Positions 1 through 16,235 of a stretch of 64,000 nucleotides of DNA are shown piece after piece. The position numbers were made by a program, and so were the translations under genes. Under the pieces are notes generated by a model, which had not been told where the DNA came from, did no database searches, and saw nothing but the letters and a program-made list of their open reading frames with translations. How positions within the stretch are numbered: position 1 is the stretch's first letter; each line of letters opens with the position of its first letter. The stretch is from Amoebidium appalachense (Eukaryota > Ichthyosporea): NCBI GenBank assembly GCA_963693365.1, contig CAVNZM010000007.1, positions 1-64,000 of the forward strand. Reading direction: 5' to 3'.

Positions 1-62
1 TAGATTAGATAGTAATAGCTGTTTTATTGTGTTCCATTTGCTCACCATATGTTTCCCCACAG

Positions 63-254
63 TACAAGAGGAATTTCAAGATGTACGTCAAGGCCAAGCA
101 AGAAGCAGCAAAGGCGGCAGCTATAGCTGATGCCAAAAGGGCCGCGGCTGAGGAGAAGGAGAAGAAGGCGCAAGAGGCCGGCGACCAGAACGGCGACAAG
201 AGAGTGGATGACCCTGCACACGCCGACGCCCTGCCTGGGCAGGAGGAAGTGTGA
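63..254 (+). CDS. Terminal exon of an unidentified gene (3' partial)
   Basis: A pyrimidine-rich tract ending in CCCCACAG at 55-62, with a CTCAC branch-point-like motif upstream, precedes an open frame of 63 codons that stops with TGA at 252-254. The peptide starts YKRNFKMYVKAKQ, continues as an Ala/Lys/Glu-rich stretch likely to form a charged helix or coiled coil, and ends in an acidic tail. Composition matches coding exons elsewhere in the window and differs sharply from the AT-rich DNA that follows. Upstream exons lie outside the window, so the frame is inferred only from openness. I do not recognise the family. The reverse strand is also open here but gives a Ser/Ala-rich product typical of a shadow frame. 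Confidence 0.5.
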   Translation, partial: YKRNFKMYVKAKQEAAKAAAIADAKRAAAEEKEKKAQEAGDQNGDKRVDDPAHADALPGQEEV

Positions 255-260
255 ACTCTA

Positions 261-740
261 GTGATAGGCACAAGTAGAAATTATTAATACGAAACTATTT
301 TTTATTGTGATTTTTACTTGGTGCTTTTAGTGTCAGCCAAAATAATAATGAATATGTTGTTACTTTAGATTCTGAACAATACATGTGTGTGTGTGTCTTT
401 GTCTTTGTGTATGTGTGTCTTTATTTTATTTTAGAAAAAAAATTACGAAACCATGGTGATAGGCACAAGTAGAAATTATTAATACGAAACTATTTTTTAT
501 TGTGATTTTTACTTGGTGCTTTTAGTGTCAGCCAAAATAATAATGAATATGTTGTTACTTTAGATTCTGAACAATACATGTGTGTGTGTGTCTTTGTCTT
601 TGTGTATGTGTGTCTTTATTTTATTTTAGAAAAAAAATTACGAAACCATGGTGACTTAGATTTTTCTTGGTGTTTTGGTGTCAGCCAACACAATAAAGAA
701 AATCTTCTGACTTCAGATTCTGAACAATGCATGGGTATAT
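261..740. repeat. 195-bp direct tandem duplication plus a diverged third copy
   Basis: Positions 261-455 and 456-650 read as identical copies, starting GTGATAGGCACAAG and ending AAACCATG. A third, shortened and diverged copy follows at about 651-740, still carrying the shared GTGTCAGCCAA and GATTCTGAACAAT blocks. The two identical copies indicate a recent duplication on top of an older one. The array lies directly downstream of the stop codon of the first exon, so it may be part of that gene's 3' UTR. An AATAAA occurs at about 691 in the diverged copy. Confidence 0.9.
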
Positions 741-744
741 AAGT

Positions 745-840
745 AATAGGGGGTGGGTAGGGGGAACGGAAGGGGGATATGGGGGGGAAGGGGGGGGGGG
801 AGGGAGGGAGGGGGGAGGGGGAGGGGGGGGGGGGACGTCG
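745..840. repeat. G-rich low-complexity tract
   Basis: Nearly pure G with scattered A and GGGA units. Open frames here are glycine/arginine or proline shadows and are not genes. Confidence 0.9.
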
Positions 841-844
841 ACAG

Positions 845-1695
845 AGTGAGTCGGTACATATTAGTGTTCAATGAATGCTGGGCATGTACATTCAAAAGTT
901 ACTCATGTCGTAATAGTAGGGTATTCTCGAATGTATTGTGTGAATAAATGTGGGCGCCCACGAACAATTTATGAATACCAATAAACACACAATGTGAACA
1001 TCTCTATATTGTTCTTACAATGCCCCATGAACATACACGAATGTCAAATTCGTGTATATAAATGTATTACGAGTATGGTCGAAAAATACTGCCTGAATAT
1101 GTTGTTAGTGTCCAAAAACGTATTCATTTGCACTAAACATGCTGTTCTACGAACGCCTTTATGGCATCCGTTTGTGTTCAAATAAGGTATTTTATGGTAC
1201 CCTTAGGCATTCGTGAGATGCTATTTGAGTACATATGTGTGCACCGAATAACGTTCGCAGTTACTATTCATGAACACATATGTCGTACTCAGATCGTGTT
1301 TGTGGAGTATTTTCGAAACATTCACATAGTGTATTCGTGGACGTTCCAGTGTCACTGAACGGGTATTTATAAAGCACTCCACATGTACCCCATATACACA
1401 AATATGTATTCCAACTGAATGTCTGGTCATGTACGCGTATGTACGTGTATACTCAGAACACGGTGTCCAAGTGGTATGAATACGGTATCTATAGTGCATT
1501 CATACGTTATCTAGTGTGCATTCACAAGGTACTTGGGCATGTATTCATGTAGTATTCGGCTAGGTACACACATATACCATGTGGTGTCAGGTGGCATTCG
1601 AATAGGTATCCATATACGATTCACTGAATGTACGAATTTTTGAACATTTTTGGACATTCAAGTGTTCAAAATGTGTACGAGGATACAATTTAACG
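845..1695. repeat. Degenerate repeat domain rich in TATTCG/CGAATA words
   Basis: This 850-bp stretch has no convincing coding frame. It is dense in short related words in both orientations: ATTCGTG, CGAATG, GTATTCG, TATTCATG, CACATATG. Spacing is irregular, so it looks like an old, heavily mutated tandem repeat or a cluster of short inverted repeats. Similar words recur at the end of the window (63.77-64 kb). Confidence 0.4.
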
Positions 1696-2170
1696 GGGGG
1701 GTGGGGTTTGCTGATGACCTTCCCCGTGTCTTAACTGGTTGACAACCAGTCTATAAATCAGTCCACAAGATGTTCATGCCTTGTGTTTACCTGGGTGGTC
1801 CCCAGTATAAAACATTAGCCACCAACACGTCACACATACACTAGTGTTTCCTCTCTATATATATATATCGACGATAACCACCATGATGATTTATTGTTCC
1901 GAGTCTTCAGAGGCAACCGTCGTTGTGTGCCTCTTCAGTTTTGATTCTCTCCTTCCCACCTCAAGGATCTTCGGTTTGCATCCTCGAGTGACGAAACTTG
2001 AGTGTGACGGCCCCCTCCTGTGTTTGGACCTCATCTACCGTCACATCAACAGACACGAGAACACAAACTTCAACCCCTTGAGTGGGGATGTTGGAATACG
2101 TCACCATGTATGACAGCAAGAGCCTTGAAGTATGTATGTGTCTTAGCTTGTATGTATTCGTGTCTGCTTT

Positions 2171-3530
<1,360 letters not shown>

Positions 3531-3534
3531 GTAC

Positions 3535-3800
3535 ATTGTATATCCATATGGATATACATAGGTTATACATTGGATATACATAGAATATCCTATGTACTAG
3601 AGTGCAATGTATATACATAGACTTTAATATCCTATGTATAGTGCAATGTATATACATCGGATATCCTATGTATAGTGCAAATGGTATATACATCGGATAT
3701 CCGATGTATAGTGCAATGTATATACATCGGATATACATATGACATACGCTTTACGACATCCATAAACCCTATGGATGTCGTAAAGCGTATATCCAATGTA
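3535..3800. repeat. AT-rich palindromic repeat block with a perfect 21-bp stem-loop
   Basis: Repeated words such as ATGTATATACAT, GGATATCC and AGTGCAATGTATATAC occur head-to-head, so much of the block can fold on itself. Its core is a perfect inverted repeat: arm 3744-3764, a 5-nt loop (AACCC, 3765-3769), and arm 3770-3790, with ends ATACGCTTTACG and CGTAAAGCGTAT. Related CTTTACGA/TCGTAAAG words continue to about 3900. It could be a foldback or MITE-like element or a cruciform-forming site. Confidence 0.75.
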
Positions 3801-3991
3801 TATACATAAGACGTTCCGTTTACCCCATGGAACTCTTTACACTATCGTAAAGACGTCGTGCAACCACTCCATATGAACTCGTGGTGTGCTTTACGATGGG
3901 TGACAGGTTTACGCCATCGGAGATGGCATTACGAGGGGTATACGATCCCCGGTGGAGATTGCTGATGCTTGATAGCGCTATTATGGTCCTG

Positions 3992-4005
3992 TAGGGTTAG
4001 GGTTT
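3992..4005 (+). repeat. Short telomere-like motif
   Basis: TAGGGTTAGGGTTT, about two telomere-like units mixing TTAGGG and TTTAGGG spacing. Similar motifs occur near 9650, 12640, 25440 and 35565. Confidence 0.5.
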
Positions 4006-4423
4006 GAACATTTCCGTGTAAAGAGCTCGATTTGAGTTGAACCTTTTTATTTAGAACACATTCAGCACCACTGCCTTTTGGTGGGTACCGCCCTATATAC
4101 CAAAGAGTTCAAAGGCTATCGTAGGGGGGGTCCAGTAACGAAACTTTCTGCGTATGGTGGGGGGGTCTAACGTAGTTGTGGTGGTGCTGTGGGGTTTGGG
4201 GTAGTTGGGTGTGTCTGGTATCCCATATTGTGTAGTGTGGTGGTGGCTGCCATTTGCCTATATGTGTGTGGTGTGTGTGTTTGTCTTTGGAGAAAACCAC
4301 CGGGTGTAAAGAGCTCAAGCATTCTAGCTCTTCGTTGCCGCCCCCCCCCTTCCCCCCCCCCCCCTCCCCCCTCCCCACCCCCCACCCACCCCTCCACCGC
4401 ACCCACCCACACACACACATGAG

Positions 4424-4884
4424 CATGCGCTGGTAATTTCACTGTCCGTTTCTTTGTTTTGGAGTCTATGTGCATTCCTATTGGCCTCCGTGATGCGCTG
4501 GTATTTTCACTGCCCGTTTTTTTTTTCTTTTTTTTTTGAACCTATATCTATTCTGATTGGCCTGCGCGACCTGCTGGTATTTTCACTGCCCGTCTTTGTT
4601 AAACCTATGTGCAATATGTATGGCCTGCGCAATGCGCTGGTAATTTCACTGCCCAACATATCGCCATTCTGATTGGCCTGCGCAATGCGCTGATATTTTC
4701 ACTGCCCAACCTACCTCCATTCTGATTGGCCTGTGCAATGCGCTGGTAATATCACTGCCCAACATATCTCCATTCTGATTGGCCTGCGCAATGCGTTGGT
4801 ATTTTCACTGCCCACCCTACCTCCATTCTGATTGGCCTGCGCAATGCGCTGGTATTTTCACTGCCCGTTTTTTTAAACCCATAT
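4424..4884. repeat. 53-bp tandem repeat, about eight units
   Basis: The phrases GCGCTGGTATTTTCACTGCC and CCATTCTGATTGGCCTG recur. Unit starts at 4638, 4691, 4744, 4797 and 4850 are exactly 53 bp apart. Earlier units at about 4431, 4499 and 4575 are spaced more widely because T runs are inserted in them. No coding potential. Confidence 0.9.
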
Positions 4885-4984
4885 CCAATCTGATTGTGTG
4901 CGCACGTGTGTGTATCACAATGTGTGTGTGTATGTGTGTGGGTGTATGTGTGGCTCCGTGTCACGGTGCACGGTGTGTGTGCCC

Positions 4985-5265
4985 CCCCCACGGTGCACGG
5001 TGTGTCCCTCCCCCCCCCCCCCCCCCCAGCCCCCCCTTCCCCCCCTGTCCTGTGGGGCCAGGGTTCTTTTTTGGGGGAGGGGGGGGGGGGGGGGGGAGAG
5101 GGGAGGGGGGGGGGGGGGGGGGGGAAGAATGAAGGGGGGAGGGGGGGGTTGCTGTGCGAAAACGTGTGCATGTGTCTGTTTGTACATTTGGATTTTATGT
5201 TCGTTTGTCACTGGGTGTGTTTGTGTGTGTGTGTCGTGTGTATGTGTGTACGTGTGTGTGTTGCA

Positions 5266-5358
<93 letters not shown>

Positions 5359-5456
5359 CTCCGTGTCACGGTGCACGGTGTGTGTGTGTTCCGGCCTCCC
5401 CTCCCCCCTCAAAGTTTTCCCCACTAGTGTCCTTTGGGTCCTTTTCTTGGGCTGCG

Positions 5457-5487
<31 letters not shown>

Positions 5488-5518
5488 GGTGGTGGTGGTG
5501 TGTGTGTGTGTGTGTGGT

Positions 5519-5551
<33 letters not shown>

Positions 5552-5871
5552 CTGTGCGAAAATGTGTGCATGTGTCTGTGTGTACGTTTGGGTTTTGTGT
5601 TCGTTTGTTACTGGGCATGTTAAGTGTTTGTGGTGTGTGTGTGTGCACGCGTGTATCACAATGTTTGTGTGTGTGTGTCTCCATTTCACGGTGCACGCGC
5701 GCCGTGTGCCACGGTGTGTGCGCCTCCTCCCCCCCCCCCCTCCCCCCCCCCCCCCCCCCCTCTCTCCCCCCCCCCCCCCCCCTCTCCCCCCCCCCCCCCC
5801 CCCCCCCCCCAGTGACCCCACCCACCCACCCGCTCACCCACCCACCCACCACCACCACCACGAATATATAC

Positions 5872-5913
<42 letters not shown>

Positions 5914-5940
5914 TAGTATACTATAGTATATATATATGGG
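4985..5940. repeat. Compound low-complexity block
   Basis: Successive C, G, (GT)n, T, G, C and (AT)n tracts, including (GT)n at about 5265-5357, a T run at about 5459-5487, G at about 5518-5551, interrupted C at about 5730-5810, and (TA)n at about 5873-5912. A near-repeat is visible: GTGCGAAAA-TGTGCATGTGTCTG with its flanks occurs at about 5155 and again at 5553. Frames of up to 393 codons cross this block but encode only homopolymeric peptides. Confidence 0.95.
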
Positions 5941-6132
5941 GTTTACGCTGTTTACTCGAGGCAAAGAGAACCAGTCTCAGGTATGGGGGGGGGGGTTTTG
6001 CTCGGAATATCCCCTCAGCGGTATATCATGATCACGTACATAGATGTCGGGTGGTGACTATATATCAGGGTTTACTTTCTCTACGAGACACCATAAAGAC
6101 TACAAGGAGAAATCAATTAGTTGGGGTTCCCC

Positions 6133-6133
<1 letters not shown>

Positions 6134-6171
<38 letters not shown>

Positions 6172-6203
6172 GGGCTCCCCTCGGGACACTCGGTATCAGC
6201 TGG

Positions 6204-6270
<67 letters not shown>

Positions 6271-6274
6271 TGCG
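6134..6274 (-). other. Putative 3' tail of the retrotransposon copy: (CA)n and poly(A)
   Basis: Read on the minus strand downstream of the retrotransposon stop codon, the sequence is a (CA)n tract (about 6205-6266), a short unique piece, then a run of about 33 A residues (plus-strand T run ending near 6167). A simple-repeat 3' UTR followed by poly(A) is typical of non-LTR elements, so this may be the 3' terminus of the insertion. The window is full of such runs, so the association is inference. Confidence 0.4.
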
Positions 6275-7260
6275 CTATAATTTTGTAGTGATGTGTTTCT
6301 CAAGCCAATCAATACATCTAATAAACAGGTCGTAGTTACGCGTGTTTAGTATAAAATCAAGGATGTTGTAATTTACAGGTAGGCTATCTTTCTGGGTGTC
6401 TGTTGTGAATGTGACGTGTGTGTGTTGCGGTATTATGTGGTCTATCAAACTACATTTGGCGATACATGACCGGTTAAACTGGTGTGTGTGTGTGTTGTTT
6501 GGGCATGCAAATGATGCCACCTTATACTTATTCGATCTCCACTGTATAGCACGTGTACAGTAAAAGCGTGGTAATTGATCAATAATACCATCAGCTAGAG
6601 AAAGACCAGTTCTACAGGAAGGTAATATGTATTTAGGTGTTATACACTTGCGAGTGCCATATTTGGCAATATGGTTGAGGCGGTCAGTATATATAAAACG
6701 AGACATAAGGCTTAGTTTTTCAAGGTGTATGCTTTCATCGGGTCTAGTGTCGTGTGGTATCTTTTTCCATTTGTTATATTGCGTGATTATCTTGTGATTG
6801 TGTACATGTTTAATAAGTAAGTGGCAGTCCAAAGTCACACACACACTATTGCGGGGTTTATTTGTATTTGTGCCCAGGGGAGAAGGGGAGAGAGAGGGGA
6901 GGAAAGAGGGGAGAGGTGAGGAGGGGACAGGTCGGATAGAGAAGAGAGGGTGGGAGGGCAAATACTTCTTTAAGCGGCTTATGTGCTTATTGAATTTCAG
7001 CGCGAGATAGGATACTCTAGCAGCTATTGGGACCAGACCATATATCGAGAGCGTTACAGGCCCAGGTTTACAACAGTTGTTAGATAGAAAGGAGGCAACT
7101 TCTGCTTCAAGGAAATTTGCCAAGGGTTTAAGCGCTCTAGTTCTCTCTTTCTTGATCCAAGCGGCGAGAAGGGGTAAACCATATTCACATGCCGGGAAGA
7201 CAAAAGTGCGAATAAATGTAAGTCTAATAGAAGGATGGAGGGGTGTGTTATATCGAGAGC
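6275..7260 (-). pseudogene. 5'-truncated non-LTR retrotransposon, reverse transcriptase C-terminal region
   Basis: A minus-strand frame stays open from about 7255 down to the stop at 6275 (about 325 codons, no true ATG start). Its N-terminal part reads RLTFIRTFVFPACEYGLPLL, then AAWIKKERTRALKPLANFLE. This closely resembles the thumb and post-RT segment of LINE-type reverse transcriptases, where an R-x-F-I/V-x-P-x-x-E-Y-G motif follows the catalytic palm. Further on, a Cys/His cluster (ACPNNTHTHQFNRSCIAKC) lies where many of these elements carry a C-terminal zinc-binding motif. The catalytic palm, with its YxDD box, and any endonuclease are absent, as expected for 5' truncation. A 208-bp duplication breaks the frame at the upstream end. 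No function is expected. Confidence 0.7.
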
Positions 7261-7444
7261 GTTACAGGCCCAGGTTTACAACAGTTGTTAGATAGAAAGG
7301 AGGCAACTTCTGCTTCAAGGAAATTTGCCAAGGGTTTAAGCGCTCTAGTTCTCTCTTTCTTGATCCAAGCGGCGAGAAGGGGTAAACCATATTCACATGC
7401 CGGGAAGACAAAAGTGCGAATAAATGTAAGTCTAATAGAAGGAT
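7041..7444. repeat. 208-bp tandem duplication inside the retrotransposon remnant
   Basis: 7041-7248 and 7249-7444 are near-identical, each starting TATATCGAGAGCGTTACAGG. Because 208 is not a multiple of 3, the second copy is out of frame with the first, so the reverse transcriptase frame cannot continue through it. The second copy ends in an (AT)n tract at about 7445-7461. Confidence 0.9.
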
Positions 7445-7757
7445 ATATATATATATATATATTCCACGCAGCCCAGAGAAGGGACCCACAGGGCAGGGGT
7501 TGGGGAGGTGGGTAGGGGGGATAAGATAATGAGGCCTACGGCCGAGAAACCTTGAGAGTTTAGACCCCAAAATGTATTTACTTGGCCTGACCGTGTGGGT
7601 GGCTCTCGATCGACAGGCCTAGGCGCGCAATCATATCAGCCGCTCTGCCGGATCGTCCAGCGCAGAATAGCGCTGGGTCGGTACAGTACACAACATAGGC
7701 TGGGTTTACGTGTGTACGTGGAGTTGCTGGGTGACCAGACGGCAGCAACGTGCGGCC

Positions 7758-13330
<5,573 letters not shown>

Positions 13331-14731
13331 ATGAATGACGTAGCGGGGCCGTGCCCCACTGATCATGGTTGCCATAATCAACCGTGTCCCAGTGTTCCAT
13401 AGTTGCCTTCCCCCCCCCCCCCCCCCCCCCCGTTTAGTACTAGTAGCACTGACCATGTCATGTGAATTGGTCACATGACATAGGCACCAGCTTGGCGCGC
13501 GTGCCATGTGTAGACATGCATACACCATTTCCATGCCATTGAGCCTCCCTGCATTCAAAATTTGCTTGCATAGCATTTGCATGTGATGCCGCTGTTAAAC
13601 GTACTACGCATGCGTGTGCGTATCCACGCCTACTGCAGCCCATGTGCACATTCCAATGGCGGTGGAGCAGAGCTGTACAGGGGGGGGGGGGGGGTTTCGA
13701 GATGACAGTGGGTGTGTGCGTGTGATTGTGTGCTTGTACAAGTTGTGGGGCGCACGTTTGTGTGTGACGTGCGCATGCAAGTGTGTGTGCATGACACAGT
13801 GTCTGTGCACTTGTGTGTATGCACATGCATATTCCTACTAGCACTTTTTTTGAAGTTTTATAACAACTTTTTTCAGCTTAAATTGTATCATCTATGAATC
13901 TAAATATTTGTATATTCATATGTAGTGAAAGTGTACATGATGGCCCTGAGTGTTTGAGCACGTGCATTATAACGGTTTCAAGTGCTGCAGTGCACACACA
14001 ATCGAAATTAATTCAATGTATATGCATATGTACTGTGTGCGTTTTCGTGATGACGCCGTGTGGGTTTGTACATGTGGAACTATTGGCCCAGGATGCATGA
14101 TGCATCGTCACATGTGTATACATCATGGTTTCAGTTGCCCAGCACACGCCACAATACTACACACGTGCATGGTGGTATGCTATGTACACATAGTATGTGT
14201 ACATACTATGTGCATGACGTTTATTGGCCAGCATATATGTACATGTACTGTGTGCATGACGGTTTGCAATTGATGACACAGCATAGGCATACTCACAAAT
14301 TGCATGGTGACTCCACATGTATACGTGCTATGTGCATGGCGGTACAACATAGTATTGGCCCAGCATATGATATGTATACGTAGGGCCTCCCTTCGTCGCA
14401 CTAAGTGCATGATGTTTTAATAACACAGCATAAGCCTACATACAAAGTGCACGGTAGCTATTGGCCCAGCATAAGTATACGTACTAATAGTATGTGCATG
14501 GTGGCTTATTGGTCTGACCCCCTAGACCACGCACCCCCGGAAGCCACCACAGCCCCCCGGACCCGCCGCTAAATAACTACTCATTCTGTGCAATTGGCTG
14601 CAGGAAACCCCTCGGGCCCTGGGCCAAGCACCACCCCAACCCCCGCCCACCTATCCACCTCTATGCCCCCCCCTGCCAGCACCCACCTATCCACCTCGTG
14701 TGTCCCATCACCCACCCATGCCCCCCGCCTG
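13331..14731. other. Spacer between RBM18 and the bHLH gene, with degenerate repeats
   Basis: C run at about 13411-13432 and G run at about 13681-13695. From about 13930 to 14515 a degenerate repeat is visible: the words TTGGCCCAGCATA, GTACATACTATGTGCATG, TGCATGGTGG and GATGACACAGCATA recur about every 70-90 bp, in both direct and partly palindromic form. No gene is supported. Since RBM18 and the next gene converge here, both 3' UTRs fall in this stretch. Confidence 0.5.
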
Positions 14732-15211
14732 CTAGCATGCTGGGCCCAACCTGCCGAGGGTGGCCAGGAGCTCGCTGCGCCTCTTCTGCTCGGCGGCCAG
14801 CACGCCCTGGCACTCCCTGTGCTGCGCCAGCAGGCCGGCTATGTGCTCCTGCGCCTGCGACAGCACCTCCAGGGTCGACACCCGCTCGGCCCCCACCAGG
14901 CCGGGCAGCACATCGCGCAGGGTAGCCAGGGCGTCTTTGAGGTTTGCCCGCCTGTTCTTCTCGTACAGGTTGTGCGTCTCCCGCCTGCGCTCGGCACTGC
15001 TGGCCCGCACCTTGCCCCCCCCGGCCGACAGCATGGAGATATCCGAGCATGCAGATGACACAGAGTCCTTGCGTGAGTCACGCCGCCGCCTCCGGGTGGG
15101 TGGGGACGGTGGGGAAGGGGTGGGGGAGGTTGTGGGCACGGGGCTGCCGACCGAGGCCACATCAATGTCGCTGTCACTGTCTGCACCCTCGTGCAGGCCG
15201 GGTGGGGGCAT
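14732..15211 (-). CDS. bHLH-leucine-zipper transcription factor, Myc/Max/Mad type
   Basis: An uninterrupted 159-residue frame with a true ATG at 15211. Residues 1-60 are acidic and then Pro/Ser/Arg-rich, a likely disordered arm with a basic nuclear-localisation-like run (TRRRRRDSRK). Residues 74-91 form the basic region ERRRETHNLYEKNRRANL, with the His, Glu and Arg of class B factors that read CACGTG E-boxes. Helix-loop-helix is at about 91-128 (LKDALATLRDVLP, loop, STLEVLSQAQEHIAGLL) and a short zipper-like helix at about 129-156. The EKNRRA word is typical of the Mad/Mnt branch, while overall spacing also fits Max. No Sin3-interaction helix or Myc boxes are seen. Such proteins act as dimers, so a partner gene should exist elsewhere. 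The gene appears intronless, though upstream exons cannot be excluded. Plus-strand frames across it are GC-rich shadows. Confidence 0.75.
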   Translation of the reverse strand: MPPPGLHEGADSDSDIDVASVGSPVPTTSPTPSPPSPPTRRRRRDSRKDSVSSACSDISMLSAGGGKVRASSAERRRETHNLYEKNRRANLKDALATLRDVLPGLVGAERVSTLEVLSQAQEHIAGLLAQHRECQGVLAAEQKRRSELLATLGRLGPAC

Positions 15212-15431
15212 GCGGGTGGCTGGGGCATGGTGGGTGCTGGGCGGACTGCAGGGGTATGTGCTGTCTGTTTCGCCTGCTGGGGGCAGTGCACGGTCAGCAA
15301 CAGGCAGGGGGCTATGCCGGGGTCACCAGTGGCAAAGGGGCTGGGGGGCGGGGTGGGGGGGGGGTGTTGGAGTTCTCCCCAGTACACTATGACAAGGTGG
15401 AAGGATGTATAGTGCCCACTCCTCAGGAAGG

Positions 15432-15467
<36 letters not shown>

Positions 15468-15721
15468 CCTGGGATGTGGCCTGCCGCACAGTATGCAGAC
15501 ACCACAACAAAGACTGCTACAGCGTAGTGCAAAGGATAACGTGCAAGCACGCCACAAGAGTATGCAATAAACAAATAGGAAACCAGGGTTCATGGGAGTT
15601 TTGGGCTTACGTACTACCGTTTCACTTCATCCTTAAGCTTTTTCTCGTGTGTGTGTGTGTGTGTGCGCGCGCGCGCGATAGCGCCTTTTACGGGGCGGGG
15701 AGGTAAGGGGGAATGGGTTTG
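15212..15721. other. Upstream region of the bHLH gene
   Basis: GC-rich DNA with a C run (about 15433-15465) and a (GT)n/(CG)n tract (about 15649-15678). This should hold the promoter of the minus-strand bHLH gene, but no specific element is recognised. Confidence 0.35.
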
Positions 15722-15965
15722 AATGCGGAACACGGTACGAAGTACGCATACACGATGAGAAGCATGGTGCAGGACACATGCAAAGGCAAACATTCAAGTA
15801 TGCAACATCAGCCATGCGCACAGTATGCGTCATAAGCAGAGCCCATCCTCAGGGAGGGCCCAAGTCATCAATTGCGTCTGAGTTTCGACCCCTTAGCCCG
15901 CGTATATACGACTCTCCAACTCAGACAGCAGCATCAACTGAACTTGGGAGGGTCGACCCGCCTTG
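15722..15965 (+). repeat. Dispersed repeat family, copy D (most complete)
   Basis: Begins AATGCGGAACACGGTACGAA, then ATGGTGCAGGACACATGCAA, TATGCAACATCAGCCATGCG, CAGAGCCCATCCTCAGGGAG and TGAGTTTCGACCCCTTAGCC, ending near AACTCAGACAGCAG. Roughly 240 bp, no coding frame. Size, lack of frames and the TTTCGACCC B-box-like motif would fit a SINE or MITE, but terminal features are not defined. Confidence 0.6.
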
Positions 15966-16204
15966 ATCAAAGACGAGCAGGGTTGCTTATGCAAGCAAGG
16001 TGAGCAAAACGGTGAAGATGTGTGTGCAAACTAAAGCAGTGCAGCGAAAAATGCGTATGTGCTTACAGATGCACGACACAGAGCAACCATGCCCGGTTGC
16101 ATAAGGGGGGGGGGGGGGGGGGTGATCCATACCAACCTAGCTTCAAAAACAAGCAGCCCCCTCCCCCCCCCCCCCCCCGCCCCCGCCCCCCCCCCTCTCC
16201 CCCC

Positions 16205-16235
<31 letters not shown>

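Noticed and set aside
4894-6335. Long open frames (up to 393 codons) across GT, G, C and T tracts
   Set aside because: The peptides are runs of Cys-Val, Gly, Pro or Phe from microsatellites; no domain or splice evidence.
15880-15900. tRNA-like B box (GAGTTTCGACCCC) in the dispersed repeat
   Set aside because: No tRNA fold can be drawn around it and no A box is evident at the usual distance; kept only as a hint in the repeat entry.
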